Shown in pieces: positions 41,521 to 45,934 of a stretch of 45,934 nucleotides of DNA. This stretch comes from Muribaculaceae bacterium (GTDB taxonomy: Bacteria; Bacteroidota; Bacteroidia; Bacteroidales; Muribaculaceae), in NCBI GenBank assembly GCA_009775355.1, contig VSPN01000015.1, positions 1 through 45,934 of the forward strand, in the 5' to 3' direction. How positions within the stretch are numbered: position 1 is the stretch's first letter; each line of letters starts with the position of its first letter. The notes under the pieces were generated by a model. It saw only the letters and a list, made by a program, of their open reading frames with translations. It ran no database searches and was not told the origin of the DNA. The position numbers were made by a program, and so were the translations under genes.

Positions 41521-41596
41521 GCACCTTCCCCGACCTCACCACTCCCGCCCGACGCACCCGGACGCCAACGGCAACCGACACAGGATTCCGCCCCCC

Positions 41597-41632
41597 AAAA
41601 AAAAGATTTCCTGCCATTGCTGACAGGAAATC
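41597..41632 (-). terminator. Rho-independent terminator of aspA
   Basis: On the minus strand a near-perfect stem (GATTTCCTG with CAGGAAATC, at 41605-41632) is followed by eight T (41597-41604). It lies 41 bases after the aspA stop. Confidence 0.85.
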
Positions 41633-41672
41633 CTTTGGTGCGTCCGCAAATGTCATGTGGCGGTAATGCCTG

Positions 41673-43106
41673 TTATTTTTTCGGTTTGATGTCGAGCTTC
41701 ACAGGCTTGATCATATTCTCGGGAGCGAGAATCGTGTCAAGATCCTTTTTGTCGAGGATTCCATGCTCAAGCACAAGGTCGTATACGCTGCGGCCAGTCT
41801 CCATCGCCTCTTTGGCGATCTTGGTGGAATTCTTGTAGCCGATCACCGGATTGAGGGCAGTGACGACACTGATACTGTTGTGCACATATGAGCGGCACTT
41901 GTCGACATTGGCCGTGATGCCGTCCACGCAGAGCCGGCGGAGCGTGTCGAAGCCGTTGATCATAAGATCCACCGATTCGAAGTCGCACTGTGCTGTCACA
42001 GGCTCCATGACGTTCAGCTCGAGCTGCGCGGCCTCCGAGGCCATTGTCACACAGAAATCATTGCCGATCACCTTGAAGCAGATCTGATTCATGACTTCGG
42101 GAATGACGGGATTGACCTTTCCCGGCATGATCGAGCTTCCGGGCTGGCGGGGCGGCAGATTTATCTCGCCGATTCCGCAGCGCGGACCGCTTGCAAGCAG
42201 ACGCAGGTCGTTGCAGATCTTGCTCACCTTGGTCGCCACACGCTTCAGCGCAGACGAATAGCCCACCATGCACGAAGTGTCGGATGTAATGCCGACAAGA
42301 TCAGCAGCGAGAGTAATGTTCCATCCAGTGATGCCGGCTATGGCAGCAGTGCACTTCTCGGCATAACCCGGTTCGGCGCATATGCCTGTTCCGATCGCAG
42401 TGGCACCCATATTGATTGTCAGAAAATCTGCGGCAGCCTCGTCAAGATGTCTGATCTCATCCTCAAGAATCGAAGCGAACCCGCTGAAAGTCTGCCCCAG
42501 AGTCATGGGCACAGCATCCTCGAGCTGCGTACGCCCGATCTTGATTATATCTTTGAATTCAACTGCCTTGCGGCGGAAAGCCTCGATAAGTTCGCCGTAA
42601 TGGCGTTTGAAACGCAGATGAGCCATATACATTCCTATATGTATAGCCGTCGGATATGCGTCGTTGGTCGACTGGGAGCGGTTGACATGATCGTTAGGTG
42701 AACAGTACTGGTACTCCCCTCTCTTGTGTCCCATGAGTTCGAGCGCCCTGTTGGCGATGACCTCGTTGGCATTCATGTTGGTCGAGGTTCCTGCTCCGCC
42801 CTGGATCATATCGACCGGGAACTGGTCAAGATGCTCTCCGTCTATGAGTTCGCGGCAAGCCTGCGCGATAGCCTCGTATTGCTCATCTGTAAGCAGACCA
42901 AGTTCATGGTTGGCCATGGCTGCCCCGAGCTTGGTGATGCCTAGACCTTTAACAAACTCCGGATAGTCGTAGAGATGGAACTTGCTTATCTCGAAATTCT
43001 CGATACCACGAAGCGTCTGAACGCCATAAAGGACATTTTCAGGAACCTCGACATCGCCGAGCAGGTCGGACTCGATACGGAATTCTTTCTCACAATTGTC
43101 TTTCAT
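41673..43106 (-). CDS. aspA: Aspartate ammonia-lyase
   Basis: AspA splits L-aspartate into fumarate and ammonia. The 477-residue protein belongs to the fumarase/aspartase family: GAGTSTNMNANEVIANRA at ~105, the GRTQLEDAVPMTLGQ region, and the signature GSSIMPGKVNPVIPE at ~325. LYGVQTLRGIENF at the N-terminus is the aspartase rather than fumarase pattern. It faces away from dcuB and ansB, so fumarate made here can feed fumarate respiration, with DcuB handling dicarboxylate exchange. It has its own terminator at 41597 and a promoter at 43190-43220. Confidence 0.93.
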   Translation of the reverse strand: MKDNCEKEFRIESDLLGDVEVPENVLYGVQTLRGIENFEISKFHLYDYPEFVKGLGITKLGAAMANHELGLLTDEQYEAIAQACRELIDGEHLDQFPVDMIQGGAGTSTNMNANEVIANRALELMGHKRGEYQYCSPNDHVNRSQSTNDAYPTAIHIGMYMAHLRFKRHYGELIEAFRRKAVEFKDIIKIGRTQLEDAVPMTLGQTFSGFASILEDEIRHLDEAAADFLTINMGATAIGTGICAEPGYAEKCTAAIAGITGWNITLAADLVGITSDTSCMVGYSSALKRVATKVSKICNDLRLLASGPRCGIGEINLPPRQPGSSIMPGKVNPVIPEVMNQICFKVIGNDFCVTMASEAAQLELNVMEPVTAQCDFESVDLMINGFDTLRRLCVDGITANVDKCRSYVHNSISVVTALNPVIGYKNSTKIAKEAMETGRSVYDLVLEHGILDKKDLDTILAPENMIKPVKLDIKPKK

Positions 43107-43189
43107 GTTCTTTCTAAATTTTAATTTAAGGTATTTGCCAGGCCGTGGTCTTCGACCGGAGCCACGGCGGCATTTGTTTTTCAGTTCGG

Positions 43190-43220
43190 CAAATATAACC
43201 TTTTTTTCTCTTTTATCAAG
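43190..43220 (-). promoter_or_regulatory. Promoter for aspA
   Basis: On the minus strand CTTG (43217-43220), 19 bases, TATATTTG (43190-43197): exact -7 box, -33 one base off. The leader to the aspA ATG is about 75 bases. Confidence 0.7.
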
Positions 43221-43402
43221 TATAAATACGCACTATTCCGCAAAATGTTCCGGAATATGCTGGAAAACATACTCCGTCCGCGAACAAAAAAGGGTTAAAA
43301 ATGCTTTATTAAATGTCAAAGTTGCCAGGCAGAGCATCCCTTCCCCGGCCGGAAAGAATCCTGCAGGGGAACATTTCATGTTAACCGCAAAAACGACAAG
43401 GC
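43221..43402. promoter_or_regulatory. Upstream region of dcuB with inverted repeats
   Basis: No TAnnTTTG box is visible on the plus strand. The region holds TTCCGGAATATGCTGGAA (43249-43266 or so), which is TTCC-N10-GGAA with TTCCGGAA at its head, and a possible hairpin TTCCCC...GGGGAA near 43341-43371 in the presumed leader. These could be sites for a regulator of dicarboxylate or oxygen response; the assignment is guesswork. Confidence 0.3.
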
Positions 43403-44704
43403 ATGATTATCCAACTATTGTTTGTACTGGCCGCCATCGTTGTGGGTGCCCGTCTTGGAGGCATCGGACTCGGCGTCATGGGCGGCGCCGGACTGGCCAT
43501 ACTGGTCTTTGTGTTCGGCCTTGAACCGACCTCTCCCCCCATCGACGTCATGCTCATGATAGCCGCCGTCATCTCGGCAGCGGCCGCCATGCAGGCTGCC
43601 GGAGGTCTTGACTGGCTGGTGAGAGTGGCCGAGAAACTGCTCCGCAAGAACCCCTCGCACGTCACGATCGTCAGCCCGCTCGTGACCTATCTTTTCACAT
43701 TCGTGGCCGGCACAGGCCATGTGGCCTATTCGGTGCTTCCGGTCATAGCAGAAGTGGCACGCGAGACAAAGATCAGGCCCGAACGCCCGCTCGGCATAGC
43801 AGTCATCGCCTCGCAGCAGGCCATCACGGCGAGTCCGATATCGGCGGCTACCGTCGCGCTGCTCGGCATGCTGACAGGATTCGACATCACGCTCTTCGAT
43901 ATTCTTAAAATCACGATTCCGGCCACACTTGTCGGTGTGCTCGTCGGAGCGTTCCTTTCCAAACGCGTAGGCAAGGAACTCATGGAGGATCCCGAATACC
44001 TGCGTCGCGTCGAGCAGGGCATGATCAAGGAGAATTCTCTTAAATTCAACGAGATCCGCAATGTCCGCACCGCCATAACATCGGTTGTGCTGTTTCTTGC
44101 GGCCACAGTGCTGATCGTGCTCTTCGGCTCGATCCCTGCCATGCGCCCCACCTTCAACGGCGAAGCCGTCGGAATGCCGGCCCTGATCGAGATTCTCATG
44201 CTGACCGCCTGCGCGGTGATTCTTATCGTGTCGAAAACCAACGGAATCGCACCGACACAGGGCAGCGTGTTCATCGCAGGCATGCAGGCGGTCATAGCGA
44301 TCTTCGGAATCGCATGGATGGGCGACACTTTCATCAACGGAAACATCTCGGTTCTGACCGAGTCGATAAAAGGAATTGTCACAGATATGCCCTGGCTCTT
44401 CGCTGTCGCTCTGTTTGTCATGTCGATCCTGCTCTACAGTCAGGCGGCCACGGTCCGCGCCATTATGCCCCTCGGAGTGGCTCTCGGGCTGAGCCCCTGG
44501 ATGCTGATAGCCCTTTTCCCTGCGGTCAACGGATATTTCTTTATTCCCAACTACCCCACTCTGGTGGCAGCTATTAATTTCGACCGCACCGGCACGACCA
44601 GAATCGGGAAATACATACTCAATCACTCGTTCATGATGCCTGGAATGGTAGCGACAGTCGTTGCCATATGCACCGGACTGCTCCTCATCCAGTTCTACTC
44701 ATGA
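43403..44704 (+). CDS. dcuB: Anaerobic C4-dicarboxylate transporter
   Basis: A DcuA/DcuB antiporter that swaps aspartate, malate or fumarate outside for succinate inside. The 433 residues form about ten helices. LFVLAAIVVGARLGGIGLG at the start, then FVFGLEPTSPPIDVMLMI, TYLFTFVAGTGHVAYSVLPV, SQQAITASPISAATVAL and NGYFFIPNYPTLVAAINFD are strongly conserved in the family. I cannot separate DcuA from DcuB by eye. It is 42 bases upstream of ansB and divergent from aspA, consistent with a shared role in anaerobic aspartate use. Confidence 0.9.
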   Translation: MIIQLLFVLAAIVVGARLGGIGLGVMGGAGLAILVFVFGLEPTSPPIDVMLMIAAVISAAAAMQAAGGLDWLVRVAEKLLRKNPSHVTIVSPLVTYLFTFVAGTGHVAYSVLPVIAEVARETKIRPERPLGIAVIASQQAITASPISAATVALLGMLTGFDITLFDILKITIPATLVGVLVGAFLSKRVGKELMEDPEYLRRVEQGMIKENSLKFNEIRNVRTAITSVVLFLAATVLIVLFGSIPAMRPTFNGEAVGMPALIEILMLTACAVILIVSKTNGIAPTQGSVFIAGMQAVIAIFGIAWMGDTFINGNISVLTESIKGIVTDMPWLFAVALFVMSILLYSQAATVRAIMPLGVALGLSPWMLIALFPAVNGYFFIPNYPTLVAAINFDRTGTTRIGKYILNHSFMMPGMVATVVAICTGLLLIQFYS

Positions 44705-44746
44705 ACCGTCTAAAACCTAAAAACTCAATTCTTAAATAAACCAGTT

Positions 44747-45814
44747 ATGAAAAATCTGAAATCACTCGGCACGCTGGCCCTGATGCTTATCGCTTCCGCG
44801 GCAACCGTCTTCGCACAGCAGAAACCCAATGTCTACATCCTTGCGACAGGAGGGACCATAGCAGGAACCGGCAAATCGGCCACCGCATCGGGATATACGG
44901 CGGGACAGGTGGCGATCCAGTCGCTGATCGACGCCGTGCCTGAAATGAAAGATATCGCCAACGTAACAGGGGAACAGGTGGTCAACATCGGTTCGCAGGA
45001 CATGAACGATCAGGTATGGCTCACCCTGGCAAAACGCATCAACGAACTTCTTGCCTCCGGCAATGTAGACGGCATCGTGATCACTCACGGAACAGACACG
45101 ATGGAGGAGACAGCATATTTCCTCAACCTGACCGTCAAGAGCGACAAGCCCGTGGTCATCACAGGCGCCATGCGGCCTTCGACGGCAATGAGTGCCGACG
45201 GTCCGCTCAACCTCTACAATTCGGTGGTGACGGCAGCAGACCCGTCGTCGGCGGGAAGAGGCGTCCTGATCGTGATGAACGGACTCATTCTCGGCGCGCA
45301 CGGCACCCAGAAGATGAACACTGTCGATGTCCAGACATTTCAGGATCCCGACGGAGGAGCCCTCGGTTATGTCTACAACAGCAAGCCATATTACAACCTC
45401 TCGACAGCCAAGAAGCACACAACCGGGTCGGTATTTGACGTGACAGGACTCGACAGACTTCCCAAAGTTGGCATCGTATATTCATACTCCAACGTAGAGG
45501 CCGACGTGATGAGCCCGTTCCTCGACAAGACCAACGGATACAAGGGCATCATACATGCAGGACTCGGCAACGGCAACTATCACAAGAACATCTTCCCTTC
45601 TCTGCTCGACGCCCGCAAGGAAGGAATCATAGTGGTGCGCTCAAGCCGCGTCCCCACCGGCCCGACAACTCTCTATGACGAAGTTGACGACGCAAAATAC
45701 CAGTTCGTCGCATCCTGGGAACTTAATCCGCAGAAAGCCCGCGTTCTCCTCATGCTCGCCCTGACCAAGACTTCCGACTGGAAACAGATACAGCAGTATT
45801 TCGAGGAGTATTGA
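44747..45814 (+). CDS. ansB: Type II (periplasmic) L-asparaginase
   Basis: Hydrolyses asparagine to aspartate and ammonia. A signal peptide (MKNLKSLGTLALMLIASAAT, cleaved near VFAQ) sends it to the periplasm. The two catalytic Thr motifs are present: ILATGGTIAGTG at ~30 and ITHGTDTMEETAYFL at ~110. The C-terminal domain (SSRVPTGPT) is normal; total 355 residues. It follows dcuB by 42 bases. Aspartate made outside the inner membrane could be imported by DcuB and deaminated by AspA. Confidence 0.95.
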   Translation: MKNLKSLGTLALMLIASAATVFAQQKPNVYILATGGTIAGTGKSATASGYTAGQVAIQSLIDAVPEMKDIANVTGEQVVNIGSQDMNDQVWLTLAKRINELLASGNVDGIVITHGTDTMEETAYFLNLTVKSDKPVVITGAMRPSTAMSADGPLNLYNSVVTAADPSSAGRGVLIVMNGLILGAHGTQKMNTVDVQTFQDPDGGALGYVYNSKPYYNLSTAKKHTTGSVFDVTGLDRLPKVGIVYSYSNVEADVMSPFLDKTNGYKGIIHAGLGNGNYHKNIFPSLLDARKEGIIVVRSSRVPTGPTTLYDEVDDAKYQFVASWELNPQKARVLLMLALTKTSDWKQIQQYFEEY

Positions 45815-45861
45815 CCGGATTCCAATTGAATCATATCCATTCGCAATTGCTTATTTAATAG

Positions 45862-45902
45862 GGTGTTCAGTTTGATGTTCCGAAAAACATCATTCAAAAC
45901 AC
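45862..45902 (+). terminator. Hairpin downstream of ansB
   Basis: GGTGTT...GATGTT pairs imperfectly with AACATC...AACACC around a CCGAAAA loop. The inner GATGTT/AACATC stem (6 bases) and the outer GTGTT/AACAC stem are perfect. No good T-run follows, so it is a probable but not strong terminator. Confidence 0.4.
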
Positions 45903-45934
45903 CTGAAATATTAATAAAAACACGTGCTTAAAAA

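Noticed and set aside
41460..41666. 68-codon open frame on the plus strand
   Set aside because: It crosses two terminators and has no family features; composition changes sharply within it.
43403..44626. 403-codon open frame on the minus strand
   Set aside because: Antisense shadow of dcuB; His/Asp/Arg-rich complement of membrane-helix codons.

Overview
The window looks like a piece of chromosome from a member of the order Bacteroidales, most probably a gut lineage near Muribaculaceae; the family-level placement is inference. The evidence is the set of Bacteroidota promoters (TTTG, then about 19-21 bases, then TAnnTTTG, found intact at 9367-9397, 20914-20944, 7110-7142 and 40633-40663), secreted proteins with type IX secretion (T9SS) C-terminal sorting tails, a long LptF/LptG-type permease, a DUF3316 protein, an Lnb-type lipoprotein N-acyltransferase, and a pseudouridine synthase with a Q/G/Y/N/R-rich tail. 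I see no phage, IS element, CRISPR array, rRNA or tRNA.

Layout. 1-3786: two coupled, visibly AT-richer genes for secreted T9SS-type proteins; one has an in-frame TAG near its 5' end, the other a frameshift that cuts off its sorting tail, and it carries a ruined zinc-protease motif. 3875-7142: pta-ackA-lgt operon on the minus strand (acetate formation plus lipoprotein diacylglyceryl transfer). 7207-14650: lptF-like permease, aspS, Nif3-like protein, zinc-ribbon coiled-coil protein, then queD-queE-queC (7-deazaguanine synthesis). 14673-20646: a small antisense gene, manA, queF, a GYF/TM2 membrane protein, parC and a DUF3316 protein. 20655-22872: a relic of a secreted protein, a FabH-like ketoacyl synthase and a frameshifted secreted-protein gene.

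22880-28367, minus strand: a compact pseudaminic acid cluster (pseB-pseC-pseF/pseH fusion-pseG-pseI) that encodes all six activities from UDP-GlcNAc to CMP-pseudaminic acid, with the cytidylyltransferase and the N-acetyltransferase fused in one protein. Upstream lie two GYF-domain membrane proteins. 29912-31249 is a Bcr/CflA-type drug exporter.

31255-40663, minus strand: one probable long transcription unit: rluB-like pseudouridine synthase, asnS, lnb, an alkaline-phosphatase-superfamily protein that appears to have lost nearly its whole active site, and secA. The lnb and phosphatase-like frames overlap by 104 bases. 40770-41294 is a lipoprotein resembling NlpE. 41673-45814 is a divergent dicarboxylate module: aspA on one side, dcuB and a periplasmic asparaginase on the other, suited to turning asparagine into aspartate and then fumarate for anaerobic respiration. 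A short promoter-like box and a strong terminator between 41439 and 41520 may mark a small RNA.

The most interesting points are the lnb/pseudo-phosphatase/secA arrangement, the PseF-PseH fusion, the possible small RNA, and the repeated breakage of secreted-protein genes while housekeeping genes are intact.
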